Assembly (NCBI GenBank): GCA_028288365.1
Contig: JAQBNU010000059.1
Span: forward strand, 1 to 46,934
From: Chitinophagaceae bacterium
GTDB lineage: Bacteria; Bacteroidota; Bacteroidia; Cytophagales; Cytophagaceae
Direction of reading: 5' to 3'
Length of the DNA stretch: 46,934 bases
The notes below the pieces were generated by a model. The model had not been told where the DNA came from. It saw nothing but the letters and a program-made list of their open reading frames with translations, and did no database searches. Shown here piece by piece: positions 9,281 through 18,348 of this stretch. A program made the position numbers and the translations under genes. How positions within the stretch are numbered: the first letter of the stretch is position 1; each line of letters begins with the position of its first letter.

Positions 9281-9326
9281 CAGAGCGGAGAAAGAGTATT
9301 CGCTCGGTTTCTCTTTCTCCGCTCTG
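9281..9326. repeat. Perfect 16-bp inverted repeat
   Basis: CAGAGCGGAGAAAGAG (9281-9296) and CTCTTTCTCCGCTCTG (9311-9326) are perfect complements around a 14-base loop. This is the second of three consecutive hairpins between ilvB and the thioesterase gene. A purine/pyrimidine-biased stem without a T-run suggests a repeat element rather than a terminator. Confidence 0.8.
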
Positions 9327-9331
9327 ACAAC

Positions 9332-9356
9332 AAAAAACCCCGCCATTAGCGGGGTT
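9332..9356 (-). terminator. Rho-independent terminator after ilvB
   Basis: On the minus strand AACCCCGC, loop TAATG, GCGGGGTT is followed by a run of T ending in TTTTTTG. The 8-base GC-rich stem begins 8 bases after the ilvB stop codon. It closes the leu/ilv cluster. Confidence 0.9.
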
Positions 9357-9363
9357 CAATTGT

Positions 9364-11079
9364 TTATACTTTTTCCTTCTTTGGTTTCACCGGGTAGTAA
9401 ATCGTTTCCGACAAACTGGCTCCAGGAGCAACCATTGGTAATACGTTTTCTTCTTTCAATACTTTAGCATGAATAAGGAAAGGTCCTTTTGTTTCCTGTG
9501 CTTTCTTCACGGCTGCTTTAAACTCCTTGGCATTGCTGGCCGATACGGCATTGACACCAAAGGCTTCTGATAGTTTTACAAAGTCAGGATTCAATAATTC
9601 TACTCCGGAATAATTTTTTGCATAAAATTGCTCCTGCCATTGACGCACCATCCCAAGGTAGTTGTTGTCCAGGATCAATACTTTCACTGGCCAGTTTTCC
9701 TGTACACAGGTGATCAACTCTTGCAAGTTCATTTGAAACGAACCGTCGCCGGTGATGCACCATGTTTCATTGAATGGCATTCCCGCTTGCGCACCCATGG
9801 CCGCCGGTAAGCCGAAACCCATAGAGCCTAATCCTCCTGAGGTCAGGAAATGATTCGGTTTCAAACGCAAACAATATTGTGCGGCCCACATTTGATGTTG
9901 TCCAACATCCGTGGCAACGATGGCACTGTCATTCAAATTTTCTTCTAATAAACTGATCGCTGTGATCTGCGTGAAACTTTCTTCATCAGCAGGCATGATC
10001 GGATATTCTTCTCTTAATTCTTCTAAATGTTTAACCCACTCACTACGCTTCGGACGGTTGACATCGTTGCGTGTATCAGGAATCAGGTCAATCACTTTTT
10101 TCAAATCGCCATGCACGAAAACTTCTGTCTTCACATTTTTTCCGTTTTCACTCGGATCAATGTCTACGTGCAATATTTTGGCATTCGGTGCGAAATCCGC
10201 TAAGCGGCCTGTGATGCGGTCGTCAAAGCGTATGCCCCATGCAATCAATACATCGGCTTCCTGCACGGCTTGGTTTCCGTACTTCATGCCGTGCATACCC
10301 AACCATTGGTAATATAACGGATCGTCATGTTCCATCGCACCTACACCTAATATGGTAGAGATGACAGGAATGTTTTCGCGGTGTACAAAGGCACGCAATT
10401 CTTCCCATGCTTTAGACAGCAATATACCATGACCCGCTAGGATCAACGGTCTTTCAGCCGAAGCGATCAACGCCGCTGCTGCTGCAATGTCTTTGTCTCC
10501 GAATGTTCCCATCGGAGTAGCATGTGGTTTTACAAAATGCTTGTCCCAATCTTCTTCCAGGTCAACGAACTCACCTTGTACGGAACGAGGTACGTCAATC
10601 AACACAGGACCCGGTCGACCGGTGATGGCAATTCTATAAGCTTCCTGAAAAATAGCGGCTGCTTCTTCCAGGTTTCTGATCAAAAAAGTTTTCTTGGTAA
10701 TAGGAATACAAATACCGGTGATGTCTGTTTCCTGAAACGCATCCGAACCAATCAAATGCAAACCCACCTGACCAGTGATCGCAATCATCGGAACAGAATC
10801 GGCGTAGGCATCGGCAATACCTGTTACCAAATTCGTAGCACCAGGTCCTGACGTCGCCAAGCAAAAGCCCGGACGTCCCGTCACGCGAGCGTATCCATTG
10901 GCCATGAAGGCTGCACCTTGCTCGTGTCGCACCAACACATTGTTCAACTTACTAAACGCCAACGCATCATAGATAGGCAAAATCGCACCGCCGGGATACG
11001 CAAACAAATCTCGTGCATCGAGCAATTCGATAAGCTTGACAATGTATTCGGCACCTCTGAGTTTTATCTTTGGTTTCAT
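9364..11079 (-). CDS. ilvB: Acetolactate synthase large (catalytic) subunit
   Basis: A 571-residue ThDP-dependent enzyme that condenses two pyruvates (or pyruvate plus 2-oxobutyrate) in the first common step of valine, leucine and isoleucine synthesis. The catalytic glutamate is Glu53 in VRHEQGAAFMANGYAR. The central FAD-type domain follows (about 190-330). The C-terminal ThDP motif runs from GDGSFQMN to DNNYLGMVRQW (about 445-475). The QMNLQEL and MVRQWQ signatures separate it from pyruvate oxidase-like relatives. No small regulatory subunit gene (ilvN) lies next to it, which is unusual. It follows ilvD after 152 bases containing a long inverted repeat and is closed by a strong terminator. 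Confidence 0.95.
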   Translation of the reverse strand: MKPKIKLRGAEYIVKLIELLDARDLFAYPGGAILPIYDALAFSKLNNVLVRHEQGAAFMANGYARVTGRPGFCLATSGPGATNLVTGIADAYADSVPMIAITGQVGLHLIGSDAFQETDITGICIPITKKTFLIRNLEEAAAIFQEAYRIAITGRPGPVLIDVPRSVQGEFVDLEEDWDKHFVKPHATPMGTFGDKDIAAAAALIASAERPLILAGHGILLSKAWEELRAFVHRENIPVISTILGVGAMEHDDPLYYQWLGMHGMKYGNQAVQEADVLIAWGIRFDDRITGRLADFAPNAKILHVDIDPSENGKNVKTEVFVHGDLKKVIDLIPDTRNDVNRPKRSEWVKHLEELREEYPIMPADEESFTQITAISLLEENLNDSAIVATDVGQHQMWAAQYCLRLKPNHFLTSGGLGSMGFGLPAAMGAQAGMPFNETWCITGDGSFQMNLQELITCVQENWPVKVLILDNNYLGMVRQWQEQFYAKNYSGVELLNPDFVKLSEAFGVNAVSASNAKEFKAAVKKAQETKGPFLIHAKVLKEENVLPMVAPGASLSETIYYPVKPKKEKV

Positions 11080-11092
11080 GGAGTCTAGTGGT

Positions 11093-11226
11093 CAGTGATC
11101 AGTTGTCAGTGATCAGTACGGTTAATTTAAGTGGATAGTAATCAGTTGTCAGTGATTATTCCTATTACATTACATTTATGATATATGATATAAACACTGA
11201 TCACTGACAACTGACCACTGTCCACT
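11093..11226. repeat. Long inverted repeat built from AGTGATCAGT-type units between ilvD and ilvB
   Basis: The unit GTCAGTGATCAG occurs at 11091-11102 and again at 11106-11117. A variant (ATCAGTTGTCAGTGATTA) lies at 11141-11158, and an inverted copy (ACTGATCACTGACAACTGAC) at 11196-11215. The arms 11129-11158 and 11195-11226 pair over about 30 bases with four mismatches around a 36-base AT-rich loop. The ilvD-ilvB transcript would carry this as a strong hairpin. Confidence 0.7.
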
Positions 11227-11231
11227 TTTTT

Positions 11232-12914
11232 TTAAAATTCATCCGTTACACATCCTTCAGAAGCTGTAGACACCGATCTCAGGTACTTGTACAACAATCC
11301 GCTTTTTACTTTGTACGGAGGTTTTACCCAAGCCTTTCTTCTGTTTTCTATTTCTTCAGCAGAGACAATCATGTCGATGGTATTATTGACAGAGTCGATC
11401 ACGATATGATCTCCATTTTTAGCAAGAGCGATGTTTCCACCTTCCTGTGCTTCCGGTGTGATGTGGCCGACAACGAAACCATGCGTACCTCCGGAGAAAC
11501 GTCCGTCGGTAATCAACGCCACTTTATCTCCCAAGCCAGCACCCATGATCAATGAAGTAGCCTTCAACATCTCTGGCATACCCGGTGCACCTTTAGGACC
11601 CACATAACGAATCACTACGACATGACCTGCTTTGATTTCTCCTCTTTCAACGGCTTTGTTCAAGTCTTCTTCAGAATCGAAGACGATGGCATCGCCTTCA
11701 AATTTCTCTCCTTCTTTACCCGTGATCTTTGCGACAGAACCTTCTGTTGCCAGGTTACCCCACAACACTTGCAAGTGTCCGGTTGCTTTGATCGGATGGC
11801 TCAAGGGAGCAATGATTTTCTGATCCGCAGGCATGTCTTGTGCTTCTGCCAAATTTTCTTTTACAGTTTTACCTGTTACGGTTAAACAGTCGCCATATAA
11901 CATGCCTTCCTTCAACATCATCTTCATGATAGAAGGCAAGCCTCCAATATTTTCTAACTCTTCCATCATGTACTTGCCGCTCGGTTTCATGTCAGCAAGC
12001 AACGGTGTTTTATCTGATAAATCCTGGAAATCTTTCAAGGTAAATTTCACACCTGCCGCTTTTGAAATCGCCAGGAAGTGTAATATCAAATTGGTAGAAC
12101 CACCCAACACCATCGCTACACGCACTGCATTGGTAATGGATTCGCGTGTGATGATGTCTTTTGTTTTGATGTCTTTCAACAACAATTGTTTGATGGCTTC
12201 ACCAACCATAAAACATTCTTGTTTTTTTCTTTCACTCGTTGCAGGAGACGTAGAACTATAAGGCAAAGACAAGCCCATCGCCTCCACTGCAGCAGCCATG
12301 GTATTGGCCGTATACATTCCTCCGCAAGCGCCGGCACCCGGAATAGCATTTTGTACTACCCCTTTGAAGTCTTCTTCTGTGATGGCGTGATTGAATTTTT
12401 TCCCTAATGCCTCGAAAGCAGAAACGATATTCAACGATTCTCCTTTCCAGTTACCGGCTTTGATCGTACCTCCATACACCATGATAGACGGACGATTCAG
12501 ACGTGCCATCGCGATGACAGCACCGGGCATGTTTTTATCACAACCGACCACTGTTACCAATGAATCGTAATAATGCGCTCCCGAAATGGCTTCAATAGAA
12601 TCCGCAATGACATCGCGCGATACCAAAGAGTAACGCATGCCTTGCGTGCCCATGGAGATACCGTCGCTTACTCCGATGGTATTGAATTGCAAAGGTTTCA
12701 AACCGGCTTTGTTCACTCCTTCTTTGATCTGAGCAGCCAAACCGTTCAAGTGCATGTTACACGTATTGCCTTCGTAACCGGTAGATGCAATCGCTACCTG
12801 TCCTTTGTGCATGTCGGCTTCTGTAAATCCAGCACCGAATAACATCGCCTGTGAAGCCGGTTGATTTGGATCTTCGGTTAAGGTTGCACTGGTTTTGTTG
12901 ATTTTATTTTCCAC
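11232..12914 (-). CDS. ilvD: Dihydroxy-acid dehydratase
   Basis: A 560-residue iron-sulfur dehydratase that converts dihydroxyisovalerate and dihydroxymethylvalerate to the 2-oxoacids in valine and isoleucine synthesis. The three cluster cysteines are visible: Cys52 in GNTCNMHL, Cys125 in GCDKNMPG and Cys197 in [13 protein letters not shown]. The C-terminal GRFSGGTHG motif is present. The length is standard. It starts 11 bases after leuB, so the two are cotranscribed. The product 2-oxoisovalerate feeds LeuA, encoded at the head of the same cluster. Confidence 0.96.
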   Translation of the reverse strand: MENKINKTSATLTEDPNQPASQAMLFGAGFTEADMHKGQVAIASTGYEGNTCNMHLNGLAAQIKEGVNKAGLKPLQFNTIGVSDGISMGTQGMRYSLVSRDVIADSIEAISGAHYYDSLVTVVGCDKNMPGAVIAMARLNRPSIMVYGGTIKAGNWKGESLNIVSAFEALGKKFNHAITEEDFKGVVQNAIPGAGACGGMYTANTMAAAVEAMGLSLPYSSTSPATSERKKQECFMVGEAIKQLLLKDIKTKDIITRESITNAVRVAMVLGGSTNLILHFLAISKAAGVKFTLKDFQDLSDKTPLLADMKPSGKYMMEELENIGGLPSIMKMMLKEGMLYGDCLTVTGKTVKENLAEAQDMPADQKIIAPLSHPIKATGHLQVLWGNLATEGSVAKITGKEGEKFEGDAIVFDSEEDLNKAVERGEIKAGHVVVIRYVGPKGAPGMPEMLKATSLIMGAGLGDKVALITDGRFSGGTHGFVVGHITPEAQEGGNIALAKNGDHIVIDSVNNTIDMIVSAEEIENRRKAWVKPPYKVKSGLLYKYLRSVSTASEGCVTDEF

Positions 12915-12925
12915 GTATGTATAAA

Positions 12926-14011
12926 TTAAGCTACGGTTAATACTTCTTTATTGGCCAAGATGTAATCTGCGATGAATGTCCCTACATCTGTTGTGCCGTG
13001 TTTGGAATCTTTTTGAATATCAGAAGTCACCATGTTTCTTTCCAACGCATACACTACTGCATGTCTGATCGCTGCTGCTTCTTTGTTCAAATTGAAAGAA
13101 GTTTCCAGTAACATCGCCGCAGATAAAATCGCTGCCATTGGGTTGGCAATGTTTTTACCGGCTGCTTCCGGATAGGAACCGTGGATGGGCTCGTACAAAC
13201 CTACTTTGCTTCCAACGGACGCTGAAGGCAACATGCCCAATGAACCGGTAATCACAGAAGCTTCATCCGTCAATACATCTCCGAATAAATTTTCTGTCAA
13301 CACGACATCAAAATGTCTTGGGTTTTGAATGATCTTCATCGCTGCGTTGTCAACGAACATATAGTCCACCGCTACTTCAGGATATTGCGTTGAAAATTCT
13401 TTCACCACTTCTCTCCACAGTCTGGATGTTTCCAACACGTTGGCTTTATCTACTAAAGTCAATCTCTTCGAACGCTTCATCGCCGCTTCAAACGCGAGTT
13501 TGGAGATGCGAAGAATTTCTTCTTTGCTGTATTGGCAAATATCAAAGGCGGTGTCGCCGTTGTCTTTTCTTCCTTTTTCTCCGAAGTAAATGCCGCCTGT
13601 CAGTTCTCTGAACACCACGAAGTCTACACCATCTACTAAGTCTGCACGCAGTGGAGAAGAGTTAGCCAGTATTTTATAAGTATTGATGGGTCTGATGTTG
13701 GCGAACAAGCCCAACGTCTTTCTCATCTTCAGCAAACCTTGTTCGGGACGAACAGGCGCTTTAGGATCGTTGTCGTATTTCGGGTGACCGATCGCTCCGA
13801 ATAAAATCGCATCCGATGCCTGACAGATTTCATGCGTGGCATCCGGGTATGGATTACCTGTGGCATCAATGGCTACAGCGCCGATCAATGCTTCTTTGTA
13901 AGTGAACGTATGTCCAAATACTTTTTCAATAGCGCCCAACACTTTCAACGCCTGATCGGTCACTTCGGGACCGATACCATCTCCTTTTAAAACTGCGATG
14001 TTCTTATTCAT
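12926..14011 (-). CDS. leuB: 3-isopropylmalate dehydrogenase
   Basis: A 361-residue NAD-dependent decarboxylating dehydrogenase for the third step of leucine synthesis. The start [17 protein letters not shown] carries the family GDGIGPE motif. GLFANIRPI is the substrate-loop region. The metal/NAD region [20 protein letters not shown] leads into [12 protein letters not shown] (about residues 220-255), followed by [13 protein letters not shown] near residue 275. The length is typical. It lies 11 bases after leuD and 11 bases before ilvD in one transcription unit. Confidence 0.96.
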   Translation of the reverse strand: MNKNIAVLKGDGIGPEVTDQALKVLGAIEKVFGHTFTYKEALIGAVAIDATGNPYPDATHEICQASDAILFGAIGHPKYDNDPKAPVRPEQGLLKMRKTLGLFANIRPINTYKILANSSPLRADLVDGVDFVVFRELTGGIYFGEKGRKDNGDTAFDICQYSKEEILRISKLAFEAAMKRSKRLTLVDKANVLETSRLWREVVKEFSTQYPEVAVDYMFVDNAAMKIIQNPRHFDVVLTENLFGDVLTDEASVITGSLGMLPSASVGSKVGLYEPIHGSYPEAAGKNIANPMAAILSAAMLLETSFNLNKEAAAIRHAVVYALERNMVTSDIQKDSKHGTTDVGTFIADYILANKEVLTVA

Positions 14012-14022
14012 TGTAAAAAAAC

Positions 14023-14631
14023 TTATGAAACGATATGTAAATACTTACTGGTCTTTTCGTAATCTTCAATCTTGTCTTTGATGCTCAACAAATAATCGAT
14101 GTCATCGTATCCGTTGATCATGCAGGTTTTTTTGTAATTGTTGATCTCGAAACTTTCTTTCAAATCTGTGCCTACAATTTCAATCGTCTGCGCAACAAGA
14201 TCCACTTTCAATTCTACTTGTTTGTCTGCTTTTTCTTTTTCGAAAATCGTATTCAAAAAGTCTTGCGACACTTGCACAGGAAGCAACCCGTTGTTCAACG
14301 AGTTGTTGCGGAAAATGTCAGCGAAGAAAGAAGACACGACTACTTTGAAGCCGTAGTCTGTCAGCGCCCATGCGGCATGCTCTCTGGACGAACCGCAACC
14401 GAAGTTTTTTCCGGCTACTAATATTTTAGAACCTTTGTACGAAGCATCGTTCAAAATGAAATCTGCTTTCGGTTGGTCTTTGTCGTCGTATCTCCAGTCG
14501 CGAAACAAGTTGTTGCCGAAACCATCCTTTGTTGTCGCTTTCAAAAAACGCGCTGGGATGATTTGATCGGTATCCACTTCTTCAATCGGAAGAGGGACTG
14601 CTTTTGAAACGATGGTGGTGAATTTTTCCAT
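14023..14631 (-). CDS. leuD: 3-isopropylmalate dehydratase small subunit
   Basis: A 202-residue swivelling subunit that pairs with LeuC to isomerise 2- to 3-isopropylmalate. Family motifs are [13 protein letters not shown] near residue 20-32, [17 protein letters not shown] near 73-89 and [16 protein letters not shown] near 101-117. The length is normal. Unusually it is separated from leuC by a lipocalin-like gene and a structured repeat. About 190 bases, partly filled by that repeat, lie between that gene's stop and the leuD start. It precedes leuB by 11 bases. Confidence 0.95.
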   Translation of the reverse strand: MEKFTTIVSKAVPLPIEEVDTDQIIPARFLKATTKDGFGNNLFRDWRYDDKDQPKADFILNDASYKGSKILVAGKNFGCGSSREHAAWALTDYGFKVVVSSFFADIFRNNSLNNGLLPVQVSQDFLNTIFEKEKADKQVELKVDLVAQTIEIVGTDLKESFEINNYKKTCMINGYDDIDYLLSIKDKIEDYEKTSKYLHIVS

Positions 14632-14707
14632 GGTTAAATAATTGTTTTAATTCTATTGTAACTTCTTTGATGTTAAATAAGAAGTTTAAGCTTTTTATTT
14701 AAGTATA

Positions 14708-14823
14708 TGGGCGTGTCCCTTCGGGCCGGGCTATCCGCTTCAAGTCCTCACTCGGATCAAGCCCATTGGTTATTCAGACTTCTTGCCTCGCTGCGGGCTT
14801 TCCGCTGCTATCCCTCACGCAGT
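14708..14823 (-). repeat. Structured 3'-UTR repeat, copy 1 (GGGCGTGTCCC family)
   Basis: Plus-strand text TGGGCGTGTCCCTTCGGGCC (from 14708) leads into GGGCTATCCGC and, further on, CTGCGGGCTTTCCGCTGC. The element begins one base after the stop codon of the lipocalin-like gene, so the cotranscribed minus-strand RNA carries it as a 3' UTR of about 115 bases with several small GC-rich hairpins. A shorter related copy lies at 44578-44613, in the same sense relative to its upstream gene (anmK). It is much more GC-rich than its flanks. Confidence 0.7.
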
Positions 14824-15267
14824 TTATAATCTCACACAGGTTATTATAACCTTTCTGTTATCCTTTGTTCTATTGGTCAATATCATTATGTTATTTTCGA
14901 TGGAAACCTTATAACTATCCAGCGTATATAGTGATAATATTGAATTATCTAGAGTATACTTTCCAGTTCCTTTTTTTCCATGACCATCAACTGCACTATA
15001 CTGTCCTATTTCCCAAAATGTCAATTCTGCTTGAATCCAACTTCTTAAGAAACTATCATACGGCATTCCTATCGTTCTTATCTCTTTCTTCGAAATTGAG
15101 TCAAGAAAAGATTTATTGTATACTCTTCCATTTTCATCAATGGTAACCGTATTCAATATTTCTACTTTAGTTACTTCCCAATTTCCAAGTATATCTTTCT
15201 TTGTGACTTGTGCAAAAACACAAGAAGAAACAAAAACAAATAGACCAGTAGTAAATAACTTTTTCAA
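14824..15267 (-). CDS. Small exported lipocalin-like protein inserted in the leu cluster
   Basis: A 147-residue protein with a signal peptide (KKLFTTGLFVFVSSCVFAQ) and a short beta-rich mature domain beginning DILGNWEVTKVEI. That pattern (G-x-W near the start of the barrel) is typical of small Bacteroidota lipocalin-like proteins. The only plausible start is a TTG, two codons after the leuC stop and in the same frame, so translation may depend on reinitiation after leuC. The sequence is more AT-rich than the neighbouring leu genes. It separates the genes for the two subunits of isopropylmalate dehydratase, which normally adjoin. A metabolic role is not evident. It may be a late insertion. Confidence 0.65.
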   Translation of the reverse strand: MKKLFTTGLFVFVSSCVFAQVTKKDILGNWEVTKVEILNTVTIDENGRVYNKSFLDSISKKEIRTIGMPYDSFLRSWIQAELTFWEIGQYSAVDGHGKKGTGKYTLDNSILSLYTLDSYKVSIENNIMILTNRTKDNRKVIITCVRL

Positions 15268-15273
15268 GAAGTC

Positions 15274-16674
15274 TTAAATCAATACTCCTCTTACATCCAC
15301 AATCTTTCCCGCCACCGCTGTAGCAGCCGCTGTCAGAGGGCTTGCCAACAACGTTCTTGCGCCCGGACCTTGACGACCTTCGAAGTTACGGTTGGAAGTA
15401 GAGACACAATATTCTCCTTTCGGAATTTTGTCTTCGTTCATTCCTAAACAAGCCGAGCAGCCTGGCTCACGCAATTCAAATCCTGCTTCGGCCAATATTT
15501 TATCGATGCCTTCTTCTTGTGCTTGTTTCTCTACTTGCTTGGAACCTGGAATGATGTACGCGTTGATGTTCGCTGCTTTTTTCTTTCCTTTCAAAAAGGC
15601 TGCTACTTCGCGCAAGTCTTCGATGCGTGAATTGGTGCAGCTTCCGATGAACACATAATTGACTGTCTTGCCAATCAATTTTTCACCTGCTTTGAAATCC
15701 ATATACTCCAATGCTTTGTGGAATGTGGCACGGTTGCTTTCTTCCATCGATGCTTCCGTAGGAATAGGTTCCGCAATGCCGATGCCCATACCAGGGTTCG
15801 TTCCGTAAGTGATCATGGGTGTGATCTCTTCGGCTGACCATTTGTATTCTTTATCAAACTTCGCGTCTGCATCTGTTTGTAATGTTTTCCAATACGCTAC
15901 CGCTTCATCATACTTCGCGCCTTTCGGAGCAAACTCTCTGCCTTTCACGTAATCAAATGTCGTTTGATCCGGAGCGATGATGCCACCGCGTGCACCCATC
16001 TCGATGCTCATGTTGCAAATGGTCATGCGCGCTTCCATAGACAGCGCGCGGATCGCAGAACCTGCGTACTCTACAAAATATCCTGTACCACCGGCAGCAG
16101 ATATTTTAGAGATGATGAACAGGATAATGTCTTTCGAAGAAACACCTTTGCCCAGCTTACCATCGATGTTGATGCGCATCGTTTTCGCTTTGCTTTGCAT
16201 TAGGCATTGCGTCGCCATCACTTGTTCTACTTCAGAGGTACCGATACCAAACGCAATGGAACCGAATGCTCCGTGCGTAGACGTGTGACTGTCGCCGCAT
16301 ACAATCGTCATGCCTGGAAGCGTGATGCCCAGCTCGGGACCGATGACGTGTACGATGCCTTGATAGGGATGTCCCAAACCATAGAGCGTCACGCCGAATT
16401 TTTTACAATTCTCTGTGAGCTTATCGACTTGCTGACGAGATAATATTTCTTTGATCGGAAGGTTTTGATCTTTTGTTGGCACGTTGTGATCTGCCGTTGC
16501 TACGGTACGATCCAAACGGAACAGGCCGATGCCCCTTTTTTCCAAACCGCCGAATGCCTGCGGGCTGGTTACTTCATGCACCAAATGTTTGTCAATGTAC
16601 AACACGCTGGGACCACCTGCTATTTCGGTCACCACGTGTGCATCCCATACTTTTTCAAATAAGGTCTTACCCAT
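15274..16674 (-). CDS. leuC: 3-isopropylmalate dehydratase large subunit
   Basis: A 466-residue aconitase-family subunit carrying the 4Fe-4S cluster used to isomerise isopropylmalate. Cluster ligands are visible as Cys346 in GSCTNSR and Cys406/Cys409 in GCSACLGMN. The N terminus ([15 protein letters not shown]) and the HTSTHGAFG motif (about 130) are family-typical, and the length is standard. Upstream is leuA (48-base gap). Downstream is the lipocalin-like gene (6 bases), not leuD. Confidence 0.96.
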   Translation of the reverse strand: MGKTLFEKVWDAHVVTEIAGGPSVLYIDKHLVHEVTSPQAFGGLEKRGIGLFRLDRTVATADHNVPTKDQNLPIKEILSRQQVDKLTENCKKFGVTLYGLGHPYQGIVHVIGPELGITLPGMTIVCGDSHTSTHGAFGSIAFGIGTSEVEQVMATQCLMQSKAKTMRINIDGKLGKGVSSKDIILFIISKISAAGGTGYFVEYAGSAIRALSMEARMTICNMSIEMGARGGIIAPDQTTFDYVKGREFAPKGAKYDEAVAYWKTLQTDADAKFDKEYKWSAEEITPMITYGTNPGMGIGIAEPIPTEASMEESNRATFHKALEYMDFKAGEKLIGKTVNYVFIGSCTNSRIEDLREVAAFLKGKKKAANINAYIIPGSKQVEKQAQEEGIDKILAEAGFELREPGCSACLGMNEDKIPKGEYCVSTSNRNFEGRQGPGARTLLASPLTAAATAVAGKIVDVRGVLI

Positions 16675-16722
16675 GTTTACTATTAATTACAATTATTGAT
16701 AATGATTTTTTAATGGCGATGC

Positions 16723-17889
16723 TTACGCCTTGGCTTTCTCGATAGAAACTTCTTTCATCAATACATGAAGGTCTTCATCGTTGACTTGCTTCAGCCTGTC
16801 TGCCATGTTGAGGAACGCATCGTAAGCGATGTCCAATTGTTCTTTGTTCAGCATGTAACCGACATTCGCCAAACGATGATTCAAGGCTGCACGCCCACTG
16901 CGTGCAGAAAGAAGGATCGAAGACGCATCCGCTCCAACATCTACCGGATCCATGATTTCGTAAGTCTCACGATTCTTTAAAAACCCATCCTGATGAATGC
17001 CGGAAGAATGTGCAAAGGCATTGCGGCCCACGATGGCTTTATTGGCTTGCACCGGCATGTTCATCATGGTAGATACCAAGTGACTGATCGGTACTAATTT
17101 TTTTGTATTGATGCTCGTCTCGAATCCCAAAGCAGGATGTGACTTGATGATCATGGCAATTTCTTCCAAGGCCGTATTTCCTGCACGCTCACCGATACCG
17201 TTGATCGTACATTCTATCTGACGCGCTCCGTTCACTACACCTGCCATAGCATTAGACGTGGCCAAACCTAAGTCGTTGTGGTTGTGACAAGAGATGATCG
17301 CTTTGTCAATGTTTTTTACATTGTTCACCAAATACTTGATGCGCTCACCATATTGCCAAGGCAATAAATACCCTGTCGTATCCGGAATATTTACTACTGT
17401 CGCACCTGCAGCGATGACCGCTTCTACCATTTGTGCCAAGAACACAATGTCCGCACGACCCGCATCTTCGCAATAAAATTCTACGTCGTCTACATACTTC
17501 CTTGCATACTTCACAGCAGCAACGCCAGTAGCCAATACTTTCTCACGGGTACTGCGAAATTTATGTTCGATGTGGTTATCAGAGCTACCGATACCGGTAT
17601 GAATACGTTTTCTCTTGGCAAACTCTAAGGCTGCAACCGCCGCGTCTATGTCTTTCTCCACTGCTCTTGTGAGCGCACAAATGATCGGCTCAGAAACCGC
17701 TTTCGATATTTCTACAACAGAATTAAAATCACCAGGACTGGATATAGGAAAACCAGCTTCGATCACATCTACCCCGAGTTCTTCGAGTGCCTTGGCCACA
17801 ATGATTTTTTCTTTTGTGTTCAATTGGCAACCTGGAACTTGCTCTCCATCCCTCAATGTTGTGTCGAAGATATAAATCTTGTTTCCCAT
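16723..17889 (-). CDS. leuA: 2-isopropylmalate synthase, short form
   Basis: A 388-residue DRE-TIM enzyme that condenses acetyl-CoA with 2-oxoisovalerate, the committed step to leucine. The N-terminal [13 protein letters not shown] and the metal motif [15 protein letters not shown] (about 200-215), followed by [16 protein letters not shown], are diagnostic. The protein ends near residue 388, so it lacks the roughly 130-residue C-terminal leucine-binding domain of long LeuA proteins such as that of E. coli; feedback control must differ or be absent. A homocitrate synthase-like role is possible from sequence alone, but the leu context makes isopropylmalate synthase far more likely. It is the first gene of the cluster. 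Confidence 0.92.
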   Translation of the reverse strand: MGNKIYIFDTTLRDGEQVPGCQLNTKEKIIVAKALEELGVDVIEAGFPISSPGDFNSVVEISKAVSEPIICALTRAVEKDIDAAVAALEFAKRKRIHTGIGSSDNHIEHKFRSTREKVLATGVAAVKYARKYVDDVEFYCEDAGRADIVFLAQMVEAVIAAGATVVNIPDTTGYLLPWQYGERIKYLVNNVKNIDKAIISCHNHNDLGLATSNAMAGVVNGARQIECTINGIGERAGNTALEEIAMIIKSHPALGFETSINTKKLVPISHLVSTMMNMPVQANKAIVGRNAFAHSSGIHQDGFLKNRETYEIMDPVDVGADASSILLSARSGRAALNHRLANVGYMLNKEQLDIAYDAFLNMADRLKQVNDEDLHVLMKEVSIEKAKA

Positions 17890-17913
17890 AATGATGTGTA
17901 ATAAATGCCCTCT

Positions 17914-17940
17914 GAGTGATTTTCACTCGGGAAAAGCCCG
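17914..17940 (-). promoter_or_regulatory. Tandem small hairpins in the leuA leader
   Basis: Two hairpins lie 26-51 bases upstream of the leuA ATG: CGGG-CTTTT-CCCG and GAGTGA-AAA-TCACTC (minus-strand reading), sharing flanking bases. They would form in the 5' leader if transcription starts near 17955. There is no T-run after them on the minus strand, so they are not obvious terminators. On the plus strand the CGGG/CCCG stem is followed by seven T. A regulatory role is only possible. Confidence 0.3.
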
Positions 17941-17962
17941 TTTTTTTAAAATGCGTTAACTA

Positions 17963-17970
17963 CAAATCTA
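17963..17970 (-). promoter_or_regulatory. Candidate -7 box for the leu/ilv cluster
   Basis: TAGATTTG on the minus strand matches TAnnTTTG, the Bacteroidota -7 element, about 75 bases upstream of leuA. No exact TTTG lies 19-21 bases further upstream, so only half of the promoter is supported. Confidence 0.4.
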
Positions 17971-18096
17971 GTGAAAAATCAGGATAAAAGGGAGTTTTTT
18001 ACCCCGAATTTTGGGTGCTAAACCGGCAGTTTGTGGCATTTAGAACGGTTTTTTTGGAGGCAAAGTTCGGTGAGTGATTAGAAGACCAAAGTGGTT

Positions 18097-18278
18097 AGTC
18101 CCGTAGGGACAACATCTCTGTAGTAATAACAACCAAATAATGAATGAGTCCCTTTAGGGACAGCATCAGCCCGATGGATCATGACAAAACATTTTGATAC
18201 GTACAAAAAATGTCGCCCCCAAGGGGCTTGGTTAACCGCGGATCTTATTTTCTACCGAGGTGTTGTCCCTACGGGACT
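18097..18278. repeat. Nested REP-like palindromes upstream of leuA
   Basis: An outer pair of units faces inward: AGTCCCGTAGGGACAAC (18097-18113) and its exact inverse at 18262-18278, each continued by a related tail (CTCTGTAG versus CTCGGTAG). An inner pair, GTCCCTTTAGGGACAGCAT (18148-18166) and the inverse of GCCCCTTGGGGGCGACAT (about 18211-18228), has the same palindrome-plus-tail design with changed stem bases. The gene-free region 17890-18401 otherwise holds the leuA promoter region and the hairpin at 18321. I see no coding sequence in it. Confidence 0.65.
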
Positions 18279-18320
18279 GAAGGTCTTGTGATCTCCGATG
18301 GTTGGATTTTAATCTCGTCT

Positions 18321-18348
18321 CCATGGCCTGTCAGGAGACAGGCCATGG
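18321..18348. repeat. Perfect 12-bp snap-back hairpin downstream of murF-alr
   Basis: CCATGGCCTGTC (18321-18332), loop AGGA, GACAGGCCATGG (18337-18348). It lies about 55 bases beyond the murF-alr stop codon. On the minus strand it is not followed by a clear T-run, so it is at best an atypical terminator. It resembles the hairpin at 9237-9266. Confidence 0.75.

Noticed and set aside
11093..11226. Possible short CRISPR array
   Set aside because: The repeats are uneven in spacing and include an inverted copy, there are no unique spacers of constant length, and no cas genes are present.
17729..17926. GTG-initiated 65-residue frame starting in the leuA leader, considered as a leader peptide
   Set aside because: It is not rich in leucine, valine or isoleucine codons, runs out of frame deep into leuA, and no terminator/antiterminator pair follows it.
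17929..17947. Plus-strand terminator (CGGG/CCCG stem followed by seven T)
   Set aside because: No plus-strand gene ends upstream that would need it; the stem is only 4 bp and is more likely part of the leuA leader.
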